Source: Sphingomonas psychrotolerans
Lineage (GTDB): Bacteria; Pseudomonadota; Alphaproteobacteria; Sphingomonadales; Sphingomonadaceae
Length of the DNA: 64,000 bases
Assembly: GCF_002796605.1 (NCBI RefSeq)
Contig: NZ_CP024923.1
Coordinates: forward strand, 4,285,501-4,349,500
Direction of reading: 5' to 3'
Positions within the stretch are counted from its first letter, which is position 1, and every line of letters begins with the position of its first letter. The position numbers were made by a program, and so were the translations under genes. The notes below the pieces were generated by a model. It did not search any database and was not told the origin of the DNA. It saw only the letters and a program-made list of their open reading frames with translations. Positions 34,800 to 43,645 of this stretch are shown here, one piece after another.

Positions 34800-35178
34800 T
34801 TGCTTGCGGTCCGACGTCCAAGATTTTCTAGCAGTGTAACGGCGGAGCGATTTTTCGACGGTCGCTCGGAGCGCATGTCATCGACTAACACGTGCCGATC
34901 CTGCAGCGACGACTCTTTGGTGTCGCAAGTTAGCTGACTGACGGCAGGTTACAGGCCTGTAGACCGGCCGGCGGAACGGCCGACTTCGGGACGTCTGCAG
35001 ACCTGCAGCTTTGGGCAGGAGTGCGTGACAGCTGGCGTTGCGGGCCAGCCAGCCGGATGGCCGACAGGGGGCGGGCCGACATCAACCAGCGCGCGGCTTT
35101 GCCGCCTCCACCCTCATTCGGGATCGTTCGGGGATTTACCGCGCCGCAAGCGCCGGCAACGCGCCTCTATCGCATCAT
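34800..35178. other. Gene-free interval
   Basis: About 380 bp with no convincing gene. It starts AT-rich and becomes GC-rich. It contains a small inverted repeat GGCCGGCGGAACGGCC (34964-34981 area) and short CTGCAG palindromes. No known element was recognised. Confidence 0.5.
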
Positions 35179-35796
35179 TCAGGCGCCTGGTGGGCGCCGG
35201 AACAAGTCCGTGACCGCCGTGGCCTGGCTTTCAGTAGATGGAAAGGTCGCGAGCGTTGCGTCGACCAGCGCACGCGAGGCGCCGTCGATATTGGTTCGCT
35301 CGACTTGCTTGTGGGATGCCTTCTCGAACAACCGCACCCTGCCATCCTGGCGCGAGATCTCGACTTTCATGTGTACCTCCCAGGCCGCCGGAGTCCCGCG
35401 CCAGAGGTTGCGGCCCCCTCGACCCGCGGGAAGTTGCCCGGAAGGATAGGGGTAGTCCTCGCCCGCCGCGCTGCTCCGCGCAGCGGGCCGGGACATGAAC
35501 TCCATATTGGTGCCAAGATCACGCAGGACCTTGCCACTCAACCGAAGCTTCACGACCATGTCAGGTGTCTGATCTCGACCGGCGACGCGATAGCCCTTTT
35601 TCTGCAGGTGCGCCGTTACGAACCTGGCGATCCGCTTGAATTCCCAATTAGTGAACCGGCCTTCCGCCGCAACGACGGAGAAGGTTCGAGGCGCCTCGGC
35701 CCCGACGCGCCCGCTGACGGCTGCCGTGGCGCCGAGAGGCGAAACACTTCCTGCCGTGGCCAGAATTGCGATTCCGATTGCCGCGCAAAATCGCAT
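35179..35796 (-). CDS. Exported protein, weakly DUF4136-like
   Basis: 205 residues with a signal peptide (MRFCAAIGIAILATAGSVSPLGATAAV). The middle reads FKRIARFVTAHLQKKGYRVAGRDQTPDMVVKLRLSG, the helix-then-strand arrangement of DUF4136-type lipoproteins, but there is no lipobox Cys and the similarity is weak. The end (WEVHMKVEISRQDGRVRLFEKASHKQVERTNIDG...LVDATLATFP) is typical of small periplasmic proteins. The ATG at 35796 has GAGGAGAG ahead. Function unknown. Confidence 0.5.
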   Translation of the reverse strand: MRFCAAIGIAILATAGSVSPLGATAAVSGRVGAEAPRTFSVVAAEGRFTNWEFKRIARFVTAHLQKKGYRVAGRDQTPDMVVKLRLSGKVLRDLGTNMEFMSRPAARSSAAGEDYPYPSGQLPAGRGGRNLWRGTPAAWEVHMKVEISRQDGRVRLFEKASHKQVERTNIDGASRALVDATLATFPSTESQATAVTDLFRRPPGA

Positions 35797-36030
35797 GTCA
35801 GCTCTCCTCGCATAGCTTTGGCCGCCCGATCGGAGCGGAGTCTTGCCCGCGACGCACGATGACACGGACGACGTCTCACCTCAAGGAGGATGCCAGGATG
35901 CTCGCCAAGGTCTTGCAGCACCGCGTTCCAGAGTTCTAGACTGTCGGAGTTGCCTCCATCGCTCCCGTCGGGCGTAGCCGCTGTCCTTGCCGCATCTATT
36001 GGGGCAATGCGGATCGGTCTGGAGAGAGCA

Positions 36031-36390
36031 ATGTCGAATCCATCAAACGCGTGGGATGGCGAACTGGTCCGCAAATGGCTGGAGCGCCGGTTCGAGGCTG
36101 CGAGGCTGGATCAGGCCGCGGCGGACCGGCGCGGCTATGAAGCGCAGGACGATTATGACAAGGCCGCGGCCGAGGAATGGGTTTGCCGTGCGCTGAAAGC
36201 CGCGGGCTGCACGAACGATCAGGAAGCGCTCGCCAGGCGCCTCAAGGAACTGATCGGCCAGGACGAATATCAGGCGACGGGCATCTACGACAATGTGCGG
36301 TTCGAACGGCATGTTCGCGGTCACCTCAGGAAACTGGCGAAAATGACCAAGGCGAACGAGGGATTCGAGAAGACGCTGCGCTATCAGTGA
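36031..36390 (+). CDS. Small soluble hypothetical protein
   Basis: 119 residues, helical and highly charged (ELVRKWLERRFEAARLDQAAADRRGYEAQDDYDKAAAEEWVCRALK...). No family recognised. GGAGAG lies 4 bp before the ATG at 36031, which gives MSNPSNAWDG. A longer form from further upstream is possible but lacks a ribosome site. Composition is normal for the window. Confidence 0.5.
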   Translation: MSNPSNAWDGELVRKWLERRFEAARLDQAAADRRGYEAQDDYDKAAAEEWVCRALKAAGCTNDQEALARRLKELIGQDEYQATGIYDNVRFERHVRGHLRKLAKMTKANEGFEKTLRYQ

Positions 36391-36455
36391 ACGCAGCGGC
36401 CAGCCGAGCGTAAACCCGCGTGACACGATCCTCCGGTCGACGTAGGAGCGTCCAG

Positions 36456-36525
36456 CCGAAATCAGAGCAGCAGGTTGGTAGTTCCTGCGCCCGCCACGCG
36501 GGTTCGATTTGCCGCGGCGTCAACC
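36456..36525 (+). repeat. Two-hairpin dispersed repeat, copy 2
   Basis: 70-bp unit on the plus strand that matches the minus-strand unit at 32556-32626. GCAGGTTGGTAGTTCCTGC and CCCGccacgCGGG form the two stems, and GCCGCGGCGTCAACC is the conserved tail. It lies between a hypothetical gene and the SMR transporter start. Confidence 0.7.
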
Positions 36526-36614
36526 GACCTGGATCGGCGATGGCGCGCGTGGACACCGACTCTGTTTCGCCCGCCGTCACGATCCCGGTTCTGAAAGTGG
36601 AACGGAGAATATAC

Positions 36615-36953
36615 GTGTGGCAAGCTTACGGCTTTTTAATCGGTGCAATCATCGCGGAGGTTTCCGCCAGCTCGTTCGTCAACAAATCCGAATATTTGAC
36701 CAAGGCGGCGCCCAGCATCATCGCTTGTCTTCTCTACCTGCTCGCACTGGTGCTCTTCAGCCAGGCGCTTCGGTCGATTCCCCTGGGGTTGGGCTACGCC
36801 ATCTGGTCGGGACTCGGCATCACTCTCGTCTCGCTCGTGAGCGTGTTCTATTTCAAGCAGTCGCTTGACCTTCCGGCGATCGCGGGGCTGGCGCTGATCA
36901 TTGCGGGCGTCGTTCTCATCAATGGATTTTCCAACTCGCTTCATACGCAGTGA
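36615..36953 (+). CDS. SMR-family small multidrug transporter
   Basis: 112 residues, the standard length of small multidrug resistance proteins, with four helices. The key acidic residue of helix 1 is in GAIIAEVSASSF, and LRSIPLGLGYAIWSGLG is the helix-2/3 signature. These proteins act as dimers exchanging H+ for quaternary ammonium compounds or guanidinium. The GTG at 36615 is chosen because GGAG is 7 bp ahead and the length fits; a longer start at 36540 gives an unusual N-terminal extension. A GC hairpin follows the stop. Confidence 0.82.
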   Translation: MWQAYGFLIGAIIAEVSASSFVNKSEYLTKAAPSIIACLLYLLALVLFSQALRSIPLGLGYAIWSGLGITLVSLVSVFYFKQSLDLPAIAGLALIIAGVVLINGFSNSLHTQ

Positions 36954-36959
36954 CCGAAC

Positions 36960-36986
36960 GGGCGGCTTCCTGATCGGAGGCCGCCC
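36960..36986 (+). terminator. Hairpin after SMR gene
   Basis: An 11-bp stem (GGGCGGCTTCC / GGAGGCCGCCC, one G-T pair) with a 5-base loop lies 6 bp past the stop. There is no T-run, so strength is uncertain. Confidence 0.5.
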
Positions 36987-37154
36987 AAGGCCTTGCAGCG
37001 ACCATGGCGGCCAGTGGGTGCGGCGGGTCCCGGAACAAGCCCCCGCCCGTTGACAACCCCGTGCGGCGATGGGCAAATGGCGTCATGGGGATCGCGATCT
37101 CCCCATGAGGCGGCAGGCTGAAGTATCGCGTCCCCAGCCTCCCGAGGACGCATC

Positions 37155-37991
37155 ATGCCGCAATTGAATGCCATAAGCTGCGACAAGCTCTACCGCCTGA
37201 TCGGAACCGCAAGCGCGCCCGCCTTGATCGACGCGCGCGACGACGCAGCGTTCGCCGCCGACCCGCTGTTGCTGCCGGGCGCCGTCCGCCGTGATCCCGC
37301 CGGCATCGTCGACTGGGCGCCGGCGCTGGCCGGCCGCAGCGCAGTCGTGCTTTGTCCGGACGGCGGCGCACACAGTGCCGGCGTCGCCGCTTTGCTGCGG
37401 CACGAAGGCTGCGATGCCGAGATACTCGAAGGCGGCCAGGCGGCGTGGCGCGCGGCGGGGCTGCCGCTGGTGCCCGACGCGCTGCTGCCGAAGCGCGATG
37501 CAGGCGGACGGACGGTCTGGGTGACTCGCGCCCGGCCCAAGGTCGATCGCATCGCCTGCCCGTGGCTGATCCGCCGTTTCGTCGATCCGCACGCGGTGTT
37601 CCTGTTCGTCAATCCCGGCGACGTGCTTTCGGTTGCCGAGCAATTCGGCGCGGCGCCGTTCGATGTCGCGGCACAGGGCGTGCGGTGGAGCCATCGCGGC
37701 GAACTTTGCACTTTCGACGTGATGGTCGAGCAACTCGGGTTGGGCGGAATCGCGCCGCTCGCGCATCTGGCGACGATCGTGCGCGGTGCCGATACCGATC
37801 GCGTCGACATCGTCCCCGAGGCCGCGGGGCTGCTCGCCGCCTCGCTCGGCCTGTCGCGCATCTATGCCGACGATCTCGAACAGCTCGAAGCGGGGATGCT
37901 GCTGTACGACGCTTTCTATCGCTGGTGCCGCGATGCGCGCGGCGAGACCCATGACTGGACCTCGCACCGGCCCCGCGAGGCGCGGGCATGA
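37155..37991 (+). CDS. Rhodanese-ChrB fusion, chromate resistance
   Basis: 278 residues. The N-terminal rhodanese-like domain (about 1-110) ends in a loop LCPDGGAHSAG with a Cys at the catalytic position, followed by EGGQAAWRAAGLPL. The C-terminal domain (about 115-275) begins VWVTRARPKVDRIACPWLIRRFVDPHAVFLFV, the signature of the ChrB C-terminal domain. Such fusions are found upstream of chrA and help in chromate resistance, either as a sensor or reductant. It overlaps the start of chrA by 4 bp, so the pair is an operon. Confidence 0.85.
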   Translation: MPQLNAISCDKLYRLIGTASAPALIDARDDAAFAADPLLLPGAVRRDPAGIVDWAPALAGRSAVVLCPDGGAHSAGVAALLRHEGCDAEILEGGQAAWRAAGLPLVPDALLPKRDAGGRTVWVTRARPKVDRIACPWLIRRFVDPHAVFLFVNPGDVLSVAEQFGAAPFDVAAQGVRWSHRGELCTFDVMVEQLGLGGIAPLAHLATIVRGADTDRVDIVPEAAGLLAASLGLSRIYADDLEQLEAGMLLYDAFYRWCRDARGETHDWTSHRPREARA

Positions 37992-39505
37992 GCGCGCCGG
38001 CAGTGGAGTCGCGCGGCGAATTGTTGCCGCTGGGCGAGGCGGCGCGGACCTGGGCGCGGATCGCGGCATTGTCGTTCGGCGGGCCGGCCGGGCAGATCGC
38101 AGTGATGCACCGCATCCTCGTCGAGGAGAAGCGCTGGATCGGCGAGGAGCGATTCCTCCACGCGCTCAATTATTGCATGCTGCTGCCCGGGCCGGAGGCG
38201 CAGCAATTGGCGACCTATATCGGCTGGCTGCTCAACCGCACCCGCGGCGGGCTGGTGGCGGGGGCGTTGTTCGTGCTGCCGGGCTTTCTCGCGATCCTCG
38301 GGCTGAGCTTCGTCTATGTGCTGCTGGGACAGATACCGCTGGTTGAAGGGCTGTTCTTCGGGCTCAAATCGGCGGTGCTGGCGGTGGTGCTGCAGGCAGT
38401 GGCGCGGATCGGATCGCGGGCGTTGCGCAACCACGCGATGCGCGGGCTGGCGGCGGCGGCGTTCCTCGCGATCTTCGTGTTCGACGCGCCGTTTCCATTG
38501 ATCGTGCTGGCCGCCGGCGCGATCGGCTATCTCGGCGGGCGCGCCGGGATTGCCGCGTTCCAGGGCGGCGGCGGGCATGGCGGCGGGGGCGGGGAGATCG
38601 TCCACGATCGCGACACCTTGCTCGGCGAGGGACTTCCCGACCATGCCCGGCCGGGCGCCGGCTGGACCATCCGGGTGACCGGTATCCTGCTGGTCCTGTG
38701 GCTGGCGCCGGTCGCGGCGTTGCTCGTCACCCTCGGCCCGGACCATGTGTTCAGCCGCATCGCGACGTTCTTCAGCCAGCTCGCGGTGGTGACGTTCGGC
38801 GGCGCCTATGCGGTTCTGGCCTATGTCGCGCAGGAAGCGGTGGCGACGTTCGGCTGGCTGAAGCCGGGCGAGATGCTCGATGGGCTGGGCATGGCCGAGA
38901 CCACGCCGGGGCCGCTGATCATGGTGACCCAGTTCGTCGGCTTCCTCGCCGCCATGCGCGAGGCGACCGGGCTGCCGCCGTTGCTCGCCGCGACTTTGGG
39001 GGCGATCCTCACCACCTGGGTGACGTTCGTGCCGTGCTTCCTGTGGATCTTCGCGGGGGCGCCGTTCGTCGAGCGGCTGCGCGGCAACCGGGCGCTGTCG
39101 GCGGCGCTGGGCGCGATCACCGCGGCAGTGGTGGGCGTGATCCTCAACCTCGCGATCTGGTTCGCGATCCACACGCTCTTCGGCGAGGTCCGGGCGGTGC
39201 CGTTCGCGGGCGGCACGCTGGACGTGCCGGTGCCCGCGACGATCGACTGGCCGGCGCTGCTGCTCACGCTCGGCGCGGTGGTGGCAGTGTTCCGGTTCAG
39301 GCTGGGAGTGCTGCCGGTGCTCGGCGCCTGCGCCTGCCTCGGCGCGGCCCTCTCCGCTCCGGCGATGGCGACGCGGAGCGGGCTTTCCCTGTCCATCGAC
39401 GCGAGCGCGCGCATCCGCACTGTCGCTTCGAATTCAGACGGCCAGATGGTGCGTTGCCCATCGCTCTTGCGCCTGGGCGAGCGCGGCCACCCTGCGCCAG
39501 CCTAA
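37988..39505 (+). CDS. chrA: Chromate transporter
   Basis: Two-domain chromate efflux protein with about 10-12 helices. SFGGPAGQIAVMHRILVEEKRWIGEERFLHALNYCMLLPGPEAQQLATYIGW is the N-terminal CHR domain and TFGGAYAVLAYVAQEAV...GMAETTPGPLIMVTQFVGF the C-terminal one. It exports chromate from the cytoplasm. The last 55 or so residues beyond GVLPVLGACACLGAAL are hydrophilic and unlike the family, and they overlap an opposite-strand small gene. The original stop may have been lost (see 39434-39607). Confidence 0.9.
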   Translation: MSAPAVESRGELLPLGEAARTWARIAALSFGGPAGQIAVMHRILVEEKRWIGEERFLHALNYCMLLPGPEAQQLATYIGWLLNRTRGGLVAGALFVLPGFLAILGLSFVYVLLGQIPLVEGLFFGLKSAVLAVVLQAVARIGSRALRNHAMRGLAAAAFLAIFVFDAPFPLIVLAAGAIGYLGGRAGIAAFQGGGGHGGGGGEIVHDRDTLLGEGLPDHARPGAGWTIRVTGILLVLWLAPVAALLVTLGPDHVFSRIATFFSQLAVVTFGGAYAVLAYVAQEAVATFGWLKPGEMLDGLGMAETTPGPLIMVTQFVGFLAAMREATGLPPLLAATLGAILTTWVTFVPCFLWIFAGAPFVERLRGNRALSAALGAITAAVVGVILNLAIWFAIHTLFGEVRAVPFAGGTLDVPVPATIDWPALLLTLGAVVAVFRFRLGVLPVLGACACLGAALSAPAMATRSGLSLSIDASARIRTVASNSDGQMVRCPSLLRLGERGHPAPA

Positions 39506-39607
39506 GGCGACCCTGACATACCCGTCCCGTTGCGACTGCAACGGACAGGTCGGACCGTAAGTCTCCGCCTCGTCCGCTTTGGCGAGACACTCAAGGGATG
39601 TCAGCAT
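39434..39607 (-). CDS. Very small conserved protein overlapping the chrA end
   Basis: 57 residues, MLTSLECLAKADEAETYGPT followed by YVRVALGWRRVAALAQAQE. This is a type of small helical protein repeatedly met in Sphingomonas (an N-terminal LxxLAKADEAE, then a YxRVALxWRxxA helix), function unknown. It runs opposite to chrA and overlaps the unusual chrA tail by 72 bp. A longer N-terminus is possible; no strong ribosome site was found, which lowers confidence. Confidence 0.45.
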   Translation of the reverse strand: MLTSLECLAKADEAETYGPTCPLQSQRDGYVRVALGWRRVAALAQAQERWATHHLAV

Positions 39608-39869
39608 GTATTGCGCACCGCCAGGAGCATCGTTCTTGGCGCGATGCAAAGATCCGACAAATATTCCGCTGACCCATCGAAACTGCGACATGCGCATATC
39701 CCATCTCATTTGGGCGGGAGCACATATTTCTGTCTCTCAGGCGTCAGAATGCCATCAGGATCCAACGATAATAACATAGCGATCTTGGTGGTTCATAGTT
39801 CCTGTTTATATTTCCGGTGCTTCGCTTGCCGGTTTGTCCCCCTATGACGGCGATAAGCCCCGGAATGCC

Positions 39870-41420
39870 TCAGGCAGTCGAACTCCGGAGCAGGCGGCCG
39901 GGCGTGTCGACCCGTGTGCCGTGTTCGAAGGCGGGGCGGCCGTTGATCATCACCAGATCGAATCCTTCCGCCCGGGCGAACGGATCGACATAAGTGGAGC
40001 GCGCTTTGACCTTGGCGGGATCGAAGACGATCAGATCGGCCCTTGCGCCGACCCGGATCACGCCGCGATCGGCGAGGCGCAGGATCCGGGCGGGAAAGCC
40101 GGTGGCCTTGCGGATCGCCTGCTCGATCGGCAGCCTGGCATCGCGCACGACATAGTCCTCGATCAGCTTCGCATAGGTTCCGGTCGCGCGGGGATGGCGC
40201 ATGCCGGGGCCGCCGTCGGTCGAGATCGCGACGTGGGGGTCGACGAGCAGCACGTCCTGCAGCGTCTTGTCCATGGTGAAGTGCGCGCCCGAGCCGCCCT
40301 CGGGCCCCAGCTTGACGAGGAAGTCGGGGAAAGCGAGCCCGGCCTCGGCTGCGGCCTGGGCGACGGTCTTGCCGGCATGAGGCGCGGTGCCGAGCAGCAG
40401 CGCCTCGGGACCGCCGCGGCGGATCATCCGCTTTTCCAGATAGTCGCGCAGCTCCTGCCGGCGCCCGGCGAGCACCGCGGCATAATCGCCGGGCGGCAGC
40501 GCCCATTCGGGGAACAGGATCGCCACGCCAGTATAGCCGGCGGTATAGGGATAGGCATCGGCAGTGAGATCGATCCCCGCGCGGCGCTTCGCGGCGAGGA
40601 AGTCGAGCAGGGCACGGGCGCGCTGCTCGCCTTTGCCGAACACCAGCTTCAGATGCGAGATGTGCGGGCGCGCGGGCAGCGACGATGCGATCAGCTCGTC
40701 GATCGAACCTTCGATCTCCGCGTCATTCTCCGAGCGCATATGGCTCATGACGACGCCGTTGCGGCGGCTCACCACCCGGCCGAGATGGGTGAGCTCGCGC
40801 GTCTCCGAATAGATTCCGGGGACATATTCGAGACCATAGGACAGACCGAAGGCGCCGGCGCGGAGCTCGGCTTCGAGCTGCGCGGCCATCCGTGCGAGCC
40901 CGGCATCGTCGGGATGGCGGACCGCATCGGAGACGTTCGCGGCGCGGCGCAGCGTGCCATGGCTCGACAGCGTCGCCACGTTCACGTCGATGCGCGCGCG
41001 ATCGACGGCGTTCATCCAGCTGCGCAGATCGAGATCCTTGCCGAGCCTCGGCCCGCTGCCGTCCTGCCCGAGCGTGATCGTGGTGACGCCCATTGCGAGG
41101 AAGCTTTCGTACGAATTCTCCAGCGGATCGCCGTGGCTGTGGGTGTCGATGAAGCCGGGCGCGAGGATTCGGCCCTCGCCCGCGACGATCCGGGCGGCGG
41201 TTACGCGCTGTTGGGCAGCGGGCGCAGTGATCCGGGCGATCCGGTCGCCGGTGACCAGCACATCGGCGAGCCGCGGTGGCGCGCCCGTGCCGTCCACGAG
41301 CAGGACCTCGCGGAACAAGGTGCTTCCGGCCGGTGCCGCGGCGCGGCCGGGCCAGCTCGCCAGCCCGCCGGCCGCCACAGCGCCACCGATCAGCTGCCGC
41401 CGCGTCAAATTCCGGGACAT
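39870..41420 (-). CDS. Amidohydrolase, N-acyl-D-amino-acid deacylase-like
   Basis: 516 residues with a Tat-type leader (LTRRQLIGGAVAAGG). The metal-binding amidohydrolase motif GFIDTHSHGD is near residue 95. SHMRSENDAEIEGSIDELI and ISHLKLVFGKG supply further ligands, and ISTDGGPGMRHPRATGTY is the D-aminoacylase/dihydroorotase-like end. Enzymes of this group hydrolyse N-acyl-D-amino acids or related amides; the substrate is not fixed by sequence. It is probably exported folded. It reads toward chrA. An MFS gene is just upstream on the same strand, 93 bp away, a likely transporter-enzyme unit. Confidence 0.85.
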   Translation of the reverse strand: MSRNLTRRQLIGGAVAAGGLASWPGRAAAPAGSTLFREVLLVDGTGAPPRLADVLVTGDRIARITAPAAQQRVTAARIVAGEGRILAPGFIDTHSHGDPLENSYESFLAMGVTTITLGQDGSGPRLGKDLDLRSWMNAVDRARIDVNVATLSSHGTLRRAANVSDAVRHPDDAGLARMAAQLEAELRAGAFGLSYGLEYVPGIYSETRELTHLGRVVSRRNGVVMSHMRSENDAEIEGSIDELIASSLPARPHISHLKLVFGKGEQRARALLDFLAAKRRAGIDLTADAYPYTAGYTGVAILFPEWALPPGDYAAVLAGRRQELRDYLEKRMIRRGGPEALLLGTAPHAGKTVAQAAAEAGLAFPDFLVKLGPEGGSGAHFTMDKTLQDVLLVDPHVAISTDGGPGMRHPRATGTYAKLIEDYVVRDARLPIEQAIRKATGFPARILRLADRGVIRVGARADLIVFDPAKVKARSTYVDPFARAEGFDLVMINGRPAFEHGTRVDTPGRLLRSSTA

Positions 41421-41513
41421 GAACCGCTTCCCCCTGGACCGTGATGGTACAGGGCTAGCCCGGCGCCGATTTGCGGGGAACCCGGCCGCTGATCGTGCCG
41501 CTATGCCGTGCGG

Positions 41514-43073
41514 CTATAGCGGCTCGCCCGCGGCCCTGGCGCGCGCCTCGCGGCTGGCCTCGGCGGCGGGGACGAGGCGGAAGGCAGTGATCGCCGCGGC
41601 GAGCGCGAGCGGCAGGCTGACGAGCAGCGAGAGGATCCCGGTCGACAGGCTGCCGCTGAGATCGGCGACGCGGCCCGCCAGATACGGACCCAATGCGAGA
41701 CCGATCAGTGTGGTGCCGATGAAGAAGGCGGCGGTGGCGGTGCCGCGCATCCGGGGAAGGACGAGGTCCTGCGTCGCCGCGGCGGCGGCGCCGAGCGCGC
41801 AGCTGGCGAAGACCTGGGTGATCGGGAGCATCGCATAGAACAACGCCTTGTCGGCAGTGGTGAAGGCGATGACGAGGCTGGGCACCGGGGCGAGGCTGCC
41901 GAACAGGATCACCATGATCCGCCCCGACGGCCAGCGCCGGCGCAGGCGATCCGCGGCGATCCCGCCGAGAGTCACGCCGAGGAAGCCGCCGAGGATCGCC
42001 GGCCCGCCGATCCACAGCCCGGCCTCGCGGCTGGATACGCCGAATTCATGCGCTGCATAGCTGGGGGCGAGCCCCGCCACGGCATAAGCGAGGAAGGCAT
42101 TGAGGCCGTAAGCGAGAACCACCGCGAGGAAGGCGGGGGTGCCGAGGATCAACTTGAACGTGGGCAGATCGCGGTGGCGCAGCGCCGCCGACCAGCTGTA
42201 CACCGCATAGACGCCGATGCCGACCGCGAGCCATTGCGGCAGCGGCTCGCCGAGCCGGACCAGCGCATAGATCGCCGCGGCGACCGACGCGAGGACTACG
42301 AGGTTGCGCAGCAATGCGTTTGCGCCGTTGCGAGCGGCGCCAATCACGGTGAGCGGCGGGATGATCGTCAACAGATCCTCGAGGAAGCTTTTGAAAGGCG
42401 CGGGGTGCCTGGGCGCGACGAGGCCTTCGGACAGCCCGCGCATCGGTTCGCGCAGGGTCAGCACCCAGAGGGCGAGGACGAGGCCGGGCAGGCCGACTGC
42501 CATGAACGCCGCCTGCCAGCCGACCAGCCCGAACGGGCCGCCGCCGGGATAGGCCGCATTCCACCAGTCGACGATCGCGCCGCCGAGGAACAAGGAGAAG
42601 CCGCCGCCGAAATAGATGCCCGCGGAATAGATGGCGAGCGCAGTGGCGCGCTGGCGCTTGGGGAACCAGTCCGAGATCAGCGAATAGGCCGAGGGGCTCG
42701 CGGTCGCCTCGCCGATCCCGACGCCGATGCGCGCAGCGGCGAGCTGGAGGCCGTTGCGCGACAGGCCCGAGATCGCAGTCATCGTCGACCAGAGCGCGAG
42801 GCCGATGGTCATCAGCCGCACCCGGTGCCAGCTGTCGGCGAGACGGCCGAGCGGGATGCCGAACAAGGCGTAGAACACGCCGAACGCAGTGCCGTAGAGG
42901 AAGCCGATATCGGCGTGGCTGAGCCCGAGATCGCGGCGGATGTGCGGGGCGAGGATGGTCAGGATCTGGCGATCGATGAAGTTCAGGGCATAGACGAGGA
43001 ACAGGACGATCAGGACGTACCAGGCATAAGGCCCGGCCTTGTGATCGGCTGCGGGCGCGCTGGAACTCGCCAT
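41514..43073 (-). CDS. MFS transporter, spinster-like
   Basis: 519 residues with 12 predicted helices and a hydrophilic N-terminus (MASSSAPAADHKAGP). YALNFIDRQILTILAPHIRRDLGLSHADIGFLYGTAFGVFYALFGIPLGRLAD is the MFS helix 1-2 signature with the D-R-x-x-R/G-R-L-A-D motif, typical of the spinster/organic-acid group common in sphingomonads. Substrate unknown. It lies upstream of the amidohydrolase, so it may import that enzyme's substrate or export its product. A low-Mr phosphatase gene is divergent upstream. Confidence 0.85.
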   Translation of the reverse strand: MASSSAPAADHKAGPYAWYVLIVLFLVYALNFIDRQILTILAPHIRRDLGLSHADIGFLYGTAFGVFYALFGIPLGRLADSWHRVRLMTIGLALWSTMTAISGLSRNGLQLAAARIGVGIGEATASPSAYSLISDWFPKRQRATALAIYSAGIYFGGGFSLFLGGAIVDWWNAAYPGGGPFGLVGWQAAFMAVGLPGLVLALWVLTLREPMRGLSEGLVAPRHPAPFKSFLEDLLTIIPPLTVIGAARNGANALLRNLVVLASVAAAIYALVRLGEPLPQWLAVGIGVYAVYSWSAALRHRDLPTFKLILGTPAFLAVVLAYGLNAFLAYAVAGLAPSYAAHEFGVSSREAGLWIGGPAILGGFLGVTLGGIAADRLRRRWPSGRIMVILFGSLAPVPSLVIAFTTADKALFYAMLPITQVFASCALGAAAAATQDLVLPRMRGTATAAFFIGTTLIGLALGPYLAGRVADLSGSLSTGILSLLVSLPLALAAAITAFRLVPAAEASREARARAAGEPL

Positions 43074-43147
43074 CCACTCTCTCCTGTCCTATGTCGTAGG
43101 CACGAGGCTAGCAGAGCATACCGCGTTTACGAAAGAGGGGATTTCCA

Positions 43148-43612
43148 GTGCGTCCGCCGTCTTTGCTGTTCGTGTGCCTCGGCAATATCTGTCGCTCGCC
43201 TTTGGCCGAGGCGGCGTTTCGCTCCGCGGCGGACCGTGCGGGGCTCGTGGCGGTGGCCGATTCCGCCGCGACCGGCGAATGGCAGATCGGCAATCCGCCC
43301 GATCCACGCAGTCAGGCCGTGGCGTTGCGCCACGGGATCAACATTTCGGCGAGGCGGGCGCGGCGGGTGCGCGGGGCGGACTTCACCGGCTTCGACTATA
43401 TCCTGGCGCTCGATCCGCAGAATTTGTTCGATCTGCACGCAATTGCGCCGGGACGCTGCACCGCGCGGATCGAGCTGCTGATGGACCAGGTGCCGGGCTG
43501 CGCCGGGCAGGCGGTGCGCGATCCTTATTATGGCGATGCAGCCGATTTCGACGCGGTGTGGGAGCAAGTGACGCGGGCGGCGGATGCGCTGGTGAGGGTG
43601 CTCAAGGAGTGA
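43148..43612 (+). CDS. Low-molecular-weight protein-tyrosine phosphatase
   Basis: 154 residues. The catalytic P-loop is FVCLGNICRSPLAEAAF (Cys at about residue 10, Arg, Ser) and the general-acid Asp is in VRDPYYGDAADF. Such enzymes remove phosphate from tyrosine, arginine or small phosphoesters, and often work with exopolysaccharide kinases. None is adjacent here, so the role is open. It has its own start after a 74-bp spacer. Confidence 0.92.
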   Translation: MRPPSLLFVCLGNICRSPLAEAAFRSAADRAGLVAVADSAATGEWQIGNPPDPRSQAVALRHGINISARRARRVRGADFTGFDYILALDPQNLFDLHAIAPGRCTARIELLMDQVPGCAGQAVRDPYYGDAADFDAVWEQVTRAADALVRVLKE

Positions 43613-43645
43613 GGCTCGAGGAGTGAGGCTCAAAAGGCCTGCGGC

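Noticed and set aside
39530-39847. 105-residue plus-strand ORF between chrA and the amidohydrolase
   Set aside because: Translation is cysteine-rich and patternless and it overlaps the more plausible small minus-strand gene.
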